Positions 26,559 to 35,934 of a DNA stretch of 64,000 nucleotides are shown here, one piece after another. Below the pieces are notes generated by a model, which was not told the DNA's origin, ran no database searches, and saw nothing but the letters and a program-made list of their open reading frames with translations. The stretch is from Alkalicoccus halolimnae (GTDB taxonomy: Bacteria; Bacillota; Bacilli; Bacillales; Salisediminibacteriaceae): positions 1,488,001-1,552,000 of the forward strand of contig NZ_CP144914.1 of the NCBI RefSeq assembly GCF_008014775.2, written 5' to 3'. The position numbers were made by a program, and so were the translations under genes. Each line of letters starts with the position of its first letter. Within the stretch, counting starts at the first letter, position 1.

Positions 26559-26710
26559 ATGATGAATTACTCTCTGATGGAACTTGGTAACCCGGATAAA
26601 ACCCTTTCTCAAAAAAGGCAGATCAAAAAGGAAACCCAGCCTATACCAGTATGCTGTATTCAATTACAGGCCATCCTGAAGAACATGTCAAGCCGGATAT
26701 GATAAAATAA
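26559..26710 (+). pseudogene. Possible frameshifted short ORF
   Basis: An ATG pair at 26559/26562 behind AAAGGA opens a frame that runs over an A6 tract (26611-26616). A -1 shift there joins a second frame that ends with GHPEEHVKPDMIK and TAA at 26708-26710. Both halves look protein-like, but neither is recognised. It may be a decayed gene, or chance. Confidence 0.2.
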
Positions 26711-26738
26711 CAGTAGTAATTTTCAAGGAGGATTTTGT

Positions 26739-27728
26739 ATGATTTATATTGATAATGAAAATGTAACTGATCCGGGAATCAATTTAGCTTTGGAAGAATA
26801 TGCTTTAAGGAAACTTCCGACGGACGACTCTTACCTGCTTTTTTATGTGAACAAGCCCTGTATTATAATAGGGAAGAATCAGAATACACATGAGGAAATC
26901 AATAAAAAATTCGTTGATGATAATGATATTCAGGTAGTCCGGCGTTTATCAGGAGGAGGGGCCGTTTATCAGGATCTCGGCAATCTCAGTTTTAGTTTTC
27001 TGACGAAGGACGATGGAAACAGCTTTTCCAATTATGCCAAGTTTACTCAGCCGGTAATAGAAGCCCTGGAAGAGCTTGGGGTAAATGCTGAACTAAGCGG
27101 GAGAAATGATATACAGGTAGGGGAAAGAAAAATTTCAGGCAATGCCCAGTATTCCACGAAAGGAAAAATGTTCAGCCACGGTACCCTTCTGCTCGATGTA
27201 GAAATGGAGAACATTGTGGATTCATTGAATGTAAACGAGGAAAAGATCCGTTCCAAAGGGATTAAATCTGTGCGGGCCCGGGTGGCGAATATCAACGAGT
27301 TTTTAGAAGAAAAGATGAATGTCGAAGAATTGAAGAAGATGATTTTAAGCTACATTTTTAAAGATGGGAATATACCAACATACAAGTTTTCTGACCATGA
27401 ATGGGATGAAATAAAGGAACTTTCTGCAGAACGTTATAAGAACTGGGATTGGAATTATGGAAAAAACCCCAAGTTCGATCTTCACAGGTCAAAACGTTTT
27501 GAGGGAGCAGGTACGGTAGATGTCCGTTTAAATGTAGGAAAGGGAAAGATCACCGAATGCCGTATTTTCGGAGATTTTTTTGGAGTGGGAGAAATCGAAG
27601 ATCTGGAAAACCTCCTGAAAGATACGACCTATGAAAAAAAAGCCCTGCAGGAAGCATTAAGCAAAACGGATCTTAGTTATTATTTCGGAGAGGTATCCAG
27701 AGAAGATTTTATAGAGCTTATATATTAA
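26739..27728 (+). CDS. lplJ: Lipoate-protein ligase (LplJ/LplA type)
   Basis: Activates free lipoate with ATP and transfers it to lipoyl domains of 2-oxoacid dehydrogenases or GcvH. The 329 residues match B. subtilis LplJ (331). Motifs: RRLSGGGAVYQDLGNLSFSF near 68-87, the catalytic Lys131 in GERKISGNAQ, and the C-terminal accessory domain from about 240. CAAGGAGG precedes the ATG. Single gene with its own terminator; nothing nearby suggests one specific target. Confidence 0.95.
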   Translation: MIYIDNENVTDPGINLALEEYALRKLPTDDSYLLFYVNKPCIIIGKNQNTHEEINKKFVDDNDIQVVRRLSGGGAVYQDLGNLSFSFLTKDDGNSFSNYAKFTQPVIEALEELGVNAELSGRNDIQVGERKISGNAQYSTKGKMFSHGTLLLDVEMENIVDSLNVNEEKIRSKGIKSVRARVANINEFLEEKMNVEELKKMILSYIFKDGNIPTYKFSDHEWDEIKELSAERYKNWDWNYGKNPKFDLHRSKRFEGAGTVDVRLNVGKGKITECRIFGDFFGVGEIEDLENLLKDTTYEKKALQEALSKTDLSYYFGEVSREDFIELIY

Positions 27729-27855
27729 GCAGTGTTAAAGTCTGTGTTTCTATATGCAAAAAAGGGAACTTGGCTTTCCGAACGCCTGCGAAAGGAAGAA
27801 GTAATTCCGGATCTGGGTTAGGAAATAGACATATACAGTATGATCAAAAAAGCCG

Positions 27856-27898
27856 AAAAAAGAAGCAGGGCGGATAAAATCCGTTCTGCTTCTTTTTT
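27856..27898 (+). terminator. Terminator after lplJ
   Basis: AAAAAAGAAGCAG (27856-27868) pairs with CTGCTTCTTTTTT (27886-27898), with an inner CGGAT/ATCCG stem. Confidence 0.93.
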
Positions 27899-28010
27899 AT
27901 AGATTGTATGATCAGTCTGTCAGTTTCTGAGCAGCGTAAAGCTCGCCAGGATCAGGCGAAGGAGACAGCACCGTTGTGAAATGATATTTCCCAATATCTT
28001 ACGGTAAACT

Positions 28011-28724
28011 TTATGATTTGCTATCAACTGCGGCAGCAAGAGCGACATGCACCATTTCATTAAAGGTTTCCTGACGTTCCTGCGAGGAGGTTTCTTCTCC
28101 GGTTAAAATATGGTCGCTTACAGTCAGTACCGAAAGAGCCTGGACAGCAAATCTTGCTGCAATAGTATAAAGAGCGGAAGTTTCCATCTCTACAGCCAGG
28201 ACCTGGTGGCGGGCCAGCTGAGGAATAAGATTTTCATCATCATTATAAAAAACATCGCTCGTAAAGACACTGCCTACCTGCACCTGCAGTCCTTGACTGA
28301 CAGCTCCTTCATATGCCTGTTTTAACAATCCGAAATCTGCAGTAGGAGCAAAGTCTATTCCGTTAAAATAACGCTGGTTTACACCTGAATTTGTCGTAGC
28401 ACTCATCGCCAGAATGACGTCGCGTACCTTTACGTCTTTTTGTATAGCTCCACATGTACCTACGCGAATCAATTTTTTAACTCCGTAGCTGTTGATTAAT
28501 TCGTGGGCATAAATGGAAATAGATGGGACACCCATACCTGTTCCCTGCACGGAAACGGGCTCTCCTTTATATGTACCTGTAAAACCATACATTCCCCGGA
28601 CATCATTATACTGCTTAACATTCTCCAGAAAATTATCTGCGATGTATTTAGCACGCAGCGGATCCCCTGGCAGCAGAATAGCTTCTGCAATATCTCCTTC
28701 ATTTGCTCCAATGTGTACACTCAT
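28011..28724 (-). CDS. deoD: Purine nucleoside phosphorylase, DeoD type
   Basis: Hexameric-type phosphorylase for 6-oxo and 6-amino purine nucleosides in salvage. The 237 residues start with [20 protein letters not shown] (phosphate site), include [17 protein letters not shown] and the catalytic TVSDHIL with the general-acid aspartate. GAGGAGA precedes the ATG on the minus strand. Single gene. Firm call. Confidence 0.96.
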   Translation of the reverse strand: MSVHIGANEGDIAEAILLPGDPLRAKYIADNFLENVKQYNDVRGMYGFTGTYKGEPVSVQGTGMGVPSISIYAHELINSYGVKKLIRVGTCGAIQKDVKVRDVILAMSATTNSGVNQRYFNGIDFAPTADFGLLKQAYEGAVSQGLQVQVGSVFTSDVFYNDDENLIPQLARHQVLAVEMETSALYTIAARFAVQALSVLTVSDHILTGEETSSQERQETFNEMVHVALAAAVDSKS

Positions 28725-28840
28725 TTAATTCATCTCCTCTTAAACGTAAGTATCACCTTTAAATTTAACATATGGTGGAGAAGTGCGCAAAGCGCATATG
28801 AAATTGCTTCAGGTGAGGACGTCCACTAGTATCTCGATAT

Positions 28841-31429
28841 TTATTTTGTCCGTCCGACGTACAGCGGGCGGACTTCTTCTATCAGGGAAGATTTTGATAT
28901 TCCAGGATTCTGCATTTTGAGAAGTTCAGCCTCAAAAAGCATTGCTGAAAAGCAAGTGTCCGGTTTAAACCCTGATTCAATTAGATCCTTTCCAGTAAGC
29001 CAGCTCGTAATAGTTTCCCTGCGGTACAAATAGCGGGAAAGTTTTTGACGGGTAGCCTTAGGTGCGAACGCGTTGATAAAAGGTACTAATACGAAAGCTT
29101 CAAAGTGAACTAATTCACGGTGCAGCTGAGAATCATTCATTTTGCTCCATTTACCCATGCTTTCATTCTCCATCCATTTTACCCAGGTCTCGGCAGTCCG
29201 TTTATCCTGCTTGTTCAGGCCGTAAGCTGCAGTTTTTTTAACTAGGCTTACATCGGAAGGGAGAAATTGAATCAAATAGCCCATCCATTTGCTGGAAGGG
29301 AAAATCACTTCTGCTTTTTCCATGAGCTTTTCGTAACAGTAAAGGCGCCTGATTCTCCTGGAAGTGGTCTCAGAAGGAATCGTTTCGGAAAAAAGCCGGG
29401 AACTTACGGAAAAAGCTATCAGCCGCTCAGCCCCTATTCTAGGGTCTGAGTGAAGAAACAGCCTTGAGAGCTCATCGGCAAGTCTCGCATAGGAAACAGA
29501 AGCCAGCAGCTCCATATTTTCTTCTGCGAGGTATTTTGTCTGAGGATCCATCCTGAAACCAAACCGTGCTTCAAAGCGGAGAGCTCTCAATATACGTGTC
29601 GGGTCTTCTACAAAACTTAAATTATAAAGAACCTTTAATCTTTTTGCGTAAATGTCTTTTAATCCCTGAAAATAATCAGTGAGTTCTCCATAGGAATTTT
29701 TATTTAGTGATACAGCAAGGGTGTTCACAGTGAAATCGCGCCTGAAAAGGTCTTCTTTAATTGTAGAAGGTTCCACATCTGGAAGCGCGGCCGGAAAATC
29801 GTAATATTCTGTGCGGGCACTGGTCAGGTCTATTTTACAGCCTGAACTGTGGGACCATGTAGCTGTCCGGAAAATCTCGTGGGCTCTGACCTTTCCTCCA
29901 TATTCTATCTGCAGCTGTTCAGCCACTTTTATAGCATCCCCTTCAACGACAATATCGAGATCCTCATTGGGAATGTTCAAAAACATATCTCGCACGATTC
30001 CGCCGATTAAATAAGCGCGCATCTGCATATCTTCGCATTTTTTTTGTATCATTTTTAAAAGCTGAAGAATTTGCGGTGCAAGCATTCGTTCCATTGTATT
30101 GGTTACCTGGCGTTTAACAGGAGCAGCTGCTTCCCTGCGGCTTTCAATCACATTTGGACCATGCATAGCTTCTATCAGGTCGGTTCTGGAGACGATACCA
30201 ATCATTTTATCGTCTTTCAATACAGGCAGACGGCCGATCTGTTCTTCCATCATAAGCGAACGGATAGTTTCCAGACGAGTGTCAGATTTAATCCAGAAAG
30301 GATCCCGCTGCATGAAGCCCTTGACAGGGGCATGCCCCAGACCATGGTGAAGTGCTTTATCAATATCCCTTCTTGATATAATGCCGGTTAATTTTTCATT
30401 TTCTGCTACAGGAAATCCGCTGTGTCCGTAACGGTACAGCATCTTTGATGCAGTTTCGACGGTTGTTTCGGGGGCAATTACGCGCACTGGAGAAGTCATT
30501 AAATCCCGTGCTGTAAGAGCTGGTTTTACGATTGTTTCCAGATTCTCCTCGATTATTCTGCGAACGTCGTCAAGTGTACTGTCTTTTGAAGAAGCCGAAG
30601 CAGCCTGGGCATGTCCTCCTCCGCCAAGAGTACTCATCAGCGGCCTGAAATCCACCTGCTCTGTCTGAGCTCTCGAAGTAACAAAAACTTTTTTCCCCAT
30701 GCGGACTGCAGCTATTACGCCATCGAGTCCGGAAATCTGCAGCAGCTTTCTCGTTATATGGGCAAGGTGGCCGGTATAATGCTCCTGGTCCAGAAAAGCA
30801 GTCATCAATTCAATTCCATGAACGGTATGAATTTCACTTTCTTCCAGAAGCTTTTGGAAAAGGTGCTGCTGGTCGCTTGTTAGAGGAACTTCACGAAATT
30901 GATCAACTACTTTTAAATTAGCTCCCTGGTGAAGAAAAAAAGCGCCGGCTTCGAGGTCCCGGGCAGTAGTTCCGGGAAGAGTAAAAGATTCTGTGTCTGA
31001 ATAAAGGCCAAGCGCAAATACGGTAGCTTCGAGAGGACTGAGCGGCTGCTTATTCTTTTTTAAATGTTCGGACAGCAGGGTAATCGTTGCACCTACAGCT
31101 TCACATTCATAGATGGTAATACTGGGGGAATCAGGCACCTGATCCACGTGATGGTCATAGATAATAGCCGGCAGCAGATGGAGACGGTCGGGGAGCTGCT
31201 TGTCAATGTAGGAAGTATCCACTAAAATTATACTTTCGACGTTATCCCATTCACATTCGTGAGGGCGGAGAAAAGGGAAAATGTTTTTGTAAATCGTAAT
31301 AAAGTGTTCGACTTCAGATGTCGCTCGGGAAGGAAGCACCGGGACCGCCTCAGGATGAAGTTTTCCAGCTGCGATCATAGAGGCCAGAGCATCAAAATCG
31401 AGATTATTGTGGGAAAGTATAACCTGCAT
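28841..31429 (-). CDS. DHH phosphoesterase-CBS-tRNA nucleotidyltransferase fusion (probable A-adding enzyme)
   Basis: An 862-residue three-part protein. Residues 1-300 are a DHH/DHHA1 phosphoesterase (SHNNLDFDAL, YDHHVD, GGGGHAQAAS). About 305-430 are two CBS domains (nucleotide sensing). From about 465 comes a class II nucleotidyltransferase with GGIVRDMFL, the metal site EDLDIVVEG, RRDFTVNTLAV and EDPTRILRALRFEARFGF. In bacteria with split CCA synthesis, proteins of this design add the terminal A, and a separate enzyme adds CC; B. halodurans is reported to use that split system. A-adding is therefore inferred. Alternatives are a full CCA enzyme or poly(A) polymerase. Confidence 0.85.
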   Translation of the reverse strand: MQVILSHNNLDFDALASMIAAGKLHPEAVPVLPSRATSEVEHFITIYKNIFPFLRPHECEWDNVESIILVDTSYIDKQLPDRLHLLPAIIYDHHVDQVPDSPSITIYECEAVGATITLLSEHLKKNKQPLSPLEATVFALGLYSDTESFTLPGTTARDLEAGAFFLHQGANLKVVDQFREVPLTSDQQHLFQKLLEESEIHTVHGIELMTAFLDQEHYTGHLAHITRKLLQISGLDGVIAAVRMGKKVFVTSRAQTEQVDFRPLMSTLGGGGHAQAASASSKDSTLDDVRRIIEENLETIVKPALTARDLMTSPVRVIAPETTVETASKMLYRYGHSGFPVAENEKLTGIISRRDIDKALHHGLGHAPVKGFMQRDPFWIKSDTRLETIRSLMMEEQIGRLPVLKDDKMIGIVSRTDLIEAMHGPNVIESRREAAAPVKRQVTNTMERMLAPQILQLLKMIQKKCEDMQMRAYLIGGIVRDMFLNIPNEDLDIVVEGDAIKVAEQLQIEYGGKVRAHEIFRTATWSHSSGCKIDLTSARTEYYDFPAALPDVEPSTIKEDLFRRDFTVNTLAVSLNKNSYGELTDYFQGLKDIYAKRLKVLYNLSFVEDPTRILRALRFEARFGFRMDPQTKYLAEENMELLASVSYARLADELSRLFLHSDPRIGAERLIAFSVSSRLFSETIPSETTSRRIRRLYCYEKLMEKAEVIFPSSKWMGYLIQFLPSDVSLVKKTAAYGLNKQDKRTAETWVKWMENESMGKWSKMNDSQLHRELVHFEAFVLVPFINAFAPKATRQKLSRYLYRRETITSWLTGKDLIESGFKPDTCFSAMLFEAELLKMQNPGISKSSLIEEVRPLYVGRTK

Positions 31430-31683
31430 GGAAGACCCTTCTTTCTAATAAACTTTGTCCGTAAACGTTTTATTCGTGAAAATTTTGCTTCCGTCCGTTA
31501 GAGAGTTTTCAGCGAAATAAAAAAAGAAATGTTTTCCAAGTTAAAATTATAAGAACAAGAGATTATTTTTTGTATCCAGTTATGAAAATGATTTGATACA
31601 ATGAAGAAGCTGAATCTTCATAATTAAGATGTTTAATATTATATCAAATATAACAACTGCGAAATAAAAAAGGTGGAAATAAA

Positions 31684-32478
31684 ATGAAAAAAGAAACGTA
31701 CAGGCTTATTATGGATCTCACGCATAATCCTTTCTACACTTCTGTTCTTAAAGGCTTTGCGTCGAGCTGCTGGAGCAAACCATTCATCCGCAGATTTTCC
31801 AATACATATGGTATTAATATTGCAGAAGCGGGAAAACCAATCGAAGAATATAAAACGCTTCAGGAGTTTTTTTCCAGGTCTTTAAAAGAAAACAGCCGGC
31901 CGGTTTCCCCTGTTAAAAATAGTGTTGTCAGTCCTGTAGATGGTTACTTAACTGCCGCTGGAAACATTGAAGCACAAGATACTTTCACAGTTAAGGGGAA
32001 AGTTCATGATTTATACACGCTGCTGCGCCGTGAAGATAAAGTAAATCGATACAGCGGGGGAACTTTTGGAGTTTTTTATTTGTCTCCGCAGGATTACCAC
32101 CGCATACATTCCCCGCTTGATGGTAAAGTAATTTCCCGCTGGGCTCTGGGAGAATATTCTGAACCTGTTAACTCACTGGCGTTTAAATTTGGTGTCCAGC
32201 CTCTCGCTTCAAATTATCGTTTGATAACTGAAATCTCCACTGCTTTTGGGTACGTTTGTATTGTTAAAGTTGGGGCGCTGAATGTGAACAGTGTTTATTA
32301 TACTCATTTGAACAGCCAGGTTGAAAAGGGAGAAGAATTTGCAGGTTTTAGTTTTGGATCATCTGTAATAGTTTTATTTGAACCGGGAAGAATTGCCTTA
32401 AATAAAGAAGAGGGGGCTTTCCTAAGGCAGGGGGAAGTATTTGGTCTGACAGCTGACAGGGGAGAAAAAAGTGATTAG
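31684..32478 (+). CDS. psd: Phosphatidylserine decarboxylase proenzyme
   Basis: Makes phosphatidylethanolamine at the membrane. The proenzyme cleaves itself at the FGSS motif (Gly225-Ser226) to form the pyruvoyl group; Asp86 (SPVDG) and His139/His142 (YHRIHSP) complete the self-processing site. At 264 residues it matches B. subtilis Psd (263). AAAGGTGG precedes the ATG. The synthase gene pssA, adjacent in B. subtilis, is absent here. The gene converges on the mrp operon across a shared terminator. Confidence 0.95.
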   Translation: MKKETYRLIMDLTHNPFYTSVLKGFASSCWSKPFIRRFSNTYGINIAEAGKPIEEYKTLQEFFSRSLKENSRPVSPVKNSVVSPVDGYLTAAGNIEAQDTFTVKGKVHDLYTLLRREDKVNRYSGGTFGVFYLSPQDYHRIHSPLDGKVISRWALGEYSEPVNSLAFKFGVQPLASNYRLITEISTAFGYVCIVKVGALNVNSVYYTHLNSQVEKGEEFAGFSFGSSVIVLFEPGRIALNKEEGAFLRQGEVFGLTADRGEKSD

Positions 32479-32565
32479 GTAAGCCGTCGGCCTGCGGAGC
32501 TGCTGGGAAATCAGGCATTAGAACAACAACGAACACAGCTGGCGCTTTTAATAGTGGAAACAAAT

Positions 32566-32608
32566 AAAAACCGGCAGAAAGCCGATGAGCCTTACTGCCG
32601 GTTTTTTT
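32566..32608. terminator. Bidirectional terminator between psd and mrpG
   Basis: AAAAACCGGCAG (32566-32577) and CTGCCGGTTTTT (32595-32606) form a perfect 12-bp stem. The right arm overlaps the mrpG stop codon. Confidence 0.93.
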
Positions 32609-32951
32609 GTTTTTCTTTTTCGATATCTGTTTTTAAATCATCCTGTACAGATTTATCCCACAATTTTATGCCGGTATTATAAGCGGTTCTCGAAATCATA
32701 AATGCTCCTACAGGCGCTGTTAGAAAGACGAAAATTATACCTAAAAGAATCTTCCCGATGAACAGGTCGTGCAAAATCAAAAAGAACAGAAATGTTCCGA
32801 GCAGAATTCCGATGACACCAAGTGTAGCACTTTTTGTTGCGGAATGGAGCCGGCCGTAAACATCAGGAAAACGGATGATGCCAATAGAGCCAAGAAAGCT
32901 TAAGATCCCTCCAGTCAGAAGAAAAATACTAATTATAATTTCAACGATCAA
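32592..32951 (-). CDS. mrpG: Mrp Na+/H+ antiporter subunit G
   Basis: A 119-residue small membrane subunit with three hydrophobic segments and the family pattern GSIGIIRFPDVYGRLHSATKSATLG. The TTG at 32951 is chosen: AAGGAGG lies 8 bases upstream, inside the end of mrpF, and the length fits MrpG (about 120). Using the open-frame beginning (33014) would add 21 unusual residues. Overlaps mrpF by 11 bases; last gene of the operon. Mrp complexes need all seven subunits for activity. Confidence 0.93.
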   Translation of the reverse strand: MIVEIIISIFLLTGGILSFLGSIGIIRFPDVYGRLHSATKSATLGVIGILLGTFLFFLILHDLFIGKILLGIIFVFLTAPVGAFMISRTAYNTGIKLWDKSVQDDLKTDIEKEKQKNRQ

Positions 32952-33213
32952 TGACGACGCCTCCTTCCAGGAACTTCGCGAAAGAGATCGTACTGATGAA
33001 AGCCAGTATAGCAATAATTAAGAGGGCCTCCGCGAAAAGAACAGTCTCCTGGAGGATCATGACGAGGCCTATAAAGCCTATGAGGTTAAGGCCGATTGTA
33101 TCCAGCGCTACAACTCTGTCAGCCATGGAAGGCCCTTTAACGAGGCGGAACGTACATAAGAGAATGGAAAGAGTAAGCAGAACTAATGTAATTTGACTAA
33201 CGATCTCTATCAC
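32941..33213 (-). CDS. mrpF: Mrp Na+/H+ antiporter subunit F
   Basis: A 90-residue protein with three membrane segments and the conserved RLVKGPSMADRVVALD motif carrying a functionally important aspartate. The GTG start follows the mrpE stop directly and has GGAGGTGA 8 bases upstream. Length agrees with B. subtilis MrpF (94). Confidence 0.95.
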   Translation of the reverse strand: MIEIVSQITLVLLTLSILLCTFRLVKGPSMADRVVALDTIGLNLIGFIGLVMILQETVLFAEALLIIAILAFISTISFAKFLEGGVVIDR

Positions 33214-33690
33214 TTATTTCGTCACCTCCAAAATAGCTCGTTCAAACGATTCATGAATTTCTTTAATAGCTGCGTCTTTGTCCGGAACATGAATCGAATG
33301 AACATAAAACGTCTGCCCGTCTTCTGAAAAATTCATAGTAAGAGTACCTGGTGTAAGAGAAATGAGGTTGGCAAGCAGAGTTTTCTCCCAGTCAGTTTTC
33401 AGGCTCGTCGGAACCGCAATTATACCGGGCTGAATATTCATCTTTGGTTTAATGATGATTTTTACTACATCGTAGTTAGCGAGAATCAGTTTGTATATAA
33501 AAAGCATGATTAATTTGAAGAAAGCATATACTTTACGAAAATAGAAATCAAATCTCAAAAAGCGTCTTAAGAAGAAAAGCATCAGCAGGCCGACTACGTA
33601 ACCTACAAAAAATTGAACGAATGAGAACTCATTTTGAAGGAACATCCAGATAACCGCAATAACGATATTAATTAAAATTTGAAATTGCAT
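33214..33690 (-). CDS. mrpE: Mrp Na+/H+ antiporter subunit E
   Basis: A 158-residue subunit: two N-terminal membrane segments (about 3-43 and 58-75) and a cytosolic C-terminal domain with LANLISLTPGTLTMNF and HVPDKD, the MrpE signature. It sits 3 bases after mrpD, in the standard A-to-G order. Confidence 0.95.
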   Translation of the reverse strand: MQFQILINIVIAVIWMFLQNEFSFVQFFVGYVVGLLMLFFLRRFLRFDFYFRKVYAFFKLIMLFIYKLILANYDVVKIIIKPKMNIQPGIIAVPTSLKTDWEKTLLANLISLTPGTLTMNFSEDGQTFYVHSIHVPDKDAAIKEIHESFERAILEVTK

Positions 33691-33693
33691 AAT

Positions 33694-35178
33694 TTATTCC
33701 CCCAGTACGGCATCGATATAAATCGACGGCTCGAGTATTTCGTCTGCTACCGTTTCAGAGAAGACAAAGATAGGCTCTGCAAACAGACCTAGACCAATCG
33801 TAAGAGCTACGAGCGGCACAATTGGCAGAAGCAGCGGCATAAGTTTCACATGCTTGTAATCTTCTTTTTCCATGGAAGCTCCTCCCCAGAACACATAAAT
33901 GAAAATTTTCATCATGGAAAACAGTGTAAGCAGCCCTACAAGCAGACTGACAGCTACGATGACGTACCTTCCCTGCTCAATACCAGAAAGTATGAGCGGA
34001 AATTTACTGAAGAAACCGCTGAGAGGAGGAATGCCTGCAAGCGATATAGCTGATATGAAAAAAAGCCAGGCCAGTGCAGGATGGGTACTCAATAACCCAC
34101 TCATTTTCTTCAGGTCAGTCGTACCTGTAATTTTCTGTGTCGCCCCCGCAAAAAGAAACAGGGCAGATTTGACGATTATGTGGTGGGCAATATAATAAAT
34201 AGCACCGGCTAAAGCCAGTGGGGTGAAAAGCCCAAGTCCCATAACCATATAACCTACCTGGCTGATAATGTGATAGGAAAGAATACGTTTAAAATCAAAT
34301 TGTGACACAGCTCCAAGGACCCCGAAAAACATCGTTAAGCCGGCAAGTGCCAGAATGATGTTATGAGTGAAACCTATATCATGGACGAAAATAAGCGTAA
34401 AGGTTCTTATTATCGCGTAAATCCCTACTTTAGTAAGCAGCCCTCCAAATAATGCAGCAATAGCAGCAGGGGGTCCGTAATAGGATTTTGGAAGCCAGAA
34501 ATATAGGGGGAACAACGCCCCTTTCATACCAAAAACAATCAGCAGTAATATTGCGGCGGCATTAATTACGCCCTGCTGTTCAAGCTGTTCTATCTGCACA
34601 GCAATGTGGGCCATATTCAGCGTTCCGGTCAGCCCGTATATAAAAGCAATGGCTATTAGAAATAATCCGGAAGCGAAAATATTTATTACTACATATTTAT
34701 AAGATTCGCGGAGCTGATACTTTGTTCCTCCAAAGACTATTAATACATAAGAAGAAATAAGCATGACCTCAAAAAATACAAACAGGTTAAACAAATCTCC
34801 AGTTAAGAATGCACCGTTAACACCTGTTAAAAGAAAGAAATAGAATGGGTAAAAGAAAAACTTTTCTCTTTCCTTTGAAAGCGTCTGAAAGGAGAAAAAC
34901 AGGCAGGCAACGCCTACTATACTGCTTAATAAAACCATAAGAGTAGCAAATAAATCGGCTACGAGAACAATTCCAAACGGAGCAGACCAGTTACCGAGTT
35001 CTACTGTCAAAACACCATTCTGATAGACGCTGACAATCAAAAATATGGAGCTTGCGAGCATAAGCAGTACTACTGCGGCACTGGCAATCCGCTGGGCAGC
35101 TGTATGATTTTTGAACAGAATCAGCACAGCTCCTGCTATAAAAGGTATAAGAACTGGAAGAAGTATAATATTATTCAT
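33694..35178 (-). CDS. mrpD: Mrp Na+/H+ antiporter subunit D
   Basis: A 494-residue, about 14-helix subunit homologous to the antiporter-like subunits of respiratory complex I (NuoM/N). Key features are the charged helix around FEVMLISSYVL with the conserved glutamate and the lysine-containing FGMKGALFPLYFWLPKSYYG proton-path segment. Overlaps mrpC by 8 bases. Together with MrpA it is thought to carry proton movement. Confidence 0.96.
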   Translation of the reverse strand: MNNIILLPVLIPFIAGAVLILFKNHTAAQRIASAAVVLLMLASSIFLIVSVYQNGVLTVELGNWSAPFGIVLVADLFATLMVLLSSIVGVACLFFSFQTLSKEREKFFFYPFYFFLLTGVNGAFLTGDLFNLFVFFEVMLISSYVLIVFGGTKYQLRESYKYVVINIFASGLFLIAIAFIYGLTGTLNMAHIAVQIEQLEQQGVINAAAILLLIVFGMKGALFPLYFWLPKSYYGPPAAIAALFGGLLTKVGIYAIIRTFTLIFVHDIGFTHNIILALAGLTMFFGVLGAVSQFDFKRILSYHIISQVGYMVMGLGLFTPLALAGAIYYIAHHIIVKSALFLFAGATQKITGTTDLKKMSGLLSTHPALAWLFFISAISLAGIPPLSGFFSKFPLILSGIEQGRYVIVAVSLLVGLLTLFSMMKIFIYVFWGGASMEKEDYKHVKLMPLLLPIVPLVALTIGLGLFAEPIFVFSETVADEILEPSIYIDAVLGE

Positions 35179-35509
35179 TTGGATTACCTCTCAATTCTTC
35201 TAGATCGTCAGTATCGTGTTCTTTATACGTTCGATAAGATAAAACTAGTAAAAAAGCTGACACGCCGAAGCTGATTACAATTGCTGTAAGAATAACAGCC
35301 TGCGGAAGAGGATCTGTATAAGCTGCCGCTTCCTCTGTCAGCAGCGGAGGAGCCCCTGTTTCCAGACCTGCTAAGGTCAGAATCAGCAGGTGCACTCCGT
35401 GAGAGAGCATAACAACTCCAAATACGACGCGCAGAATACTTCTTGTCATAAAAAGGTACGTGGCAACGGCAATGATGATTCCTGAAGTGAATATCATGAG
35501 TATTTCCAT
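35171..35509 (-). CDS. mrpC: Mrp Na+/H+ antiporter subunit C
   Basis: A 112-residue NuoK-like subunit with three membrane segments (about 4-22, 28-48, 72-95) and the pattern LSHGVHLLIL and DPLPQAVILTAIVISFGV. Its ATG overlaps the mrpB stop (TAATG), so translation is coupled. Confidence 0.95.
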   Translation of the reverse strand: MEILMIFTSGIIIAVATYLFMTRSILRVVFGVVMLSHGVHLLILTLAGLETGAPPLLTEEAAAYTDPLPQAVILTAIVISFGVSAFLLVLSYRTYKEHDTDDLEELRGNPNE

Positions 35510-35934
35510 TATGAAACATCCTCTGCGATAGATAGAATAATTAACAAGGCGACCCCTACAACTACCATGAGAATTCCCAGGTCAAAAGGGAGGGCTGTTG
35601 TCAATTCCACTTCCCCGAAAAAGGGCCATTGAAAATAATCAAAATACTGGGTTAAAAAAGCATCTCCAAAAAGAAGGCTGTTTAAACCGGTGAGTATCGC
35701 CAGCAATAGGCCGATTCCAATTATGACCGTATAGTCAAAGGGCAGCACTTTTTTAATTGAATCAAGATCAAAAGAGACGTAGAGCAGGATCAGAGCGGTA
35801 GCCAGCATGAGTCCTCCTATGAAACCTCCACCGGGAGCGTTGTGTCCGGCAAAAAAGAGATAGACCGAAAAGGAAAGGACGATAAACGAGACAATTCTGG
35901 TTATTGTATGGAGCATTAAAAAGTTCGTCTTCAT
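35509..35934 (-). CDS. mrpB: Mrp Na+/H+ antiporter subunit B
   Basis: A 141-residue membrane subunit of the MnhB family; GHNAPGGGFIGGLMLATALIL is the hallmark. Four hydrophobic segments. The ATG overlaps the mrpA stop by 4 bases. Confidence 0.95.
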   Translation of the reverse strand: MKTNFLMLHTITRIVSFIVLSFSVYLFFAGHNAPGGGFIGGLMLATALILLYVSFDLDSIKKVLPFDYTVIIGIGLLLAILTGLNSLLFGDAFLTQYFDYFQWPFFGEVELTTALPFDLGILMVVVGVALLIILSIAEDVS

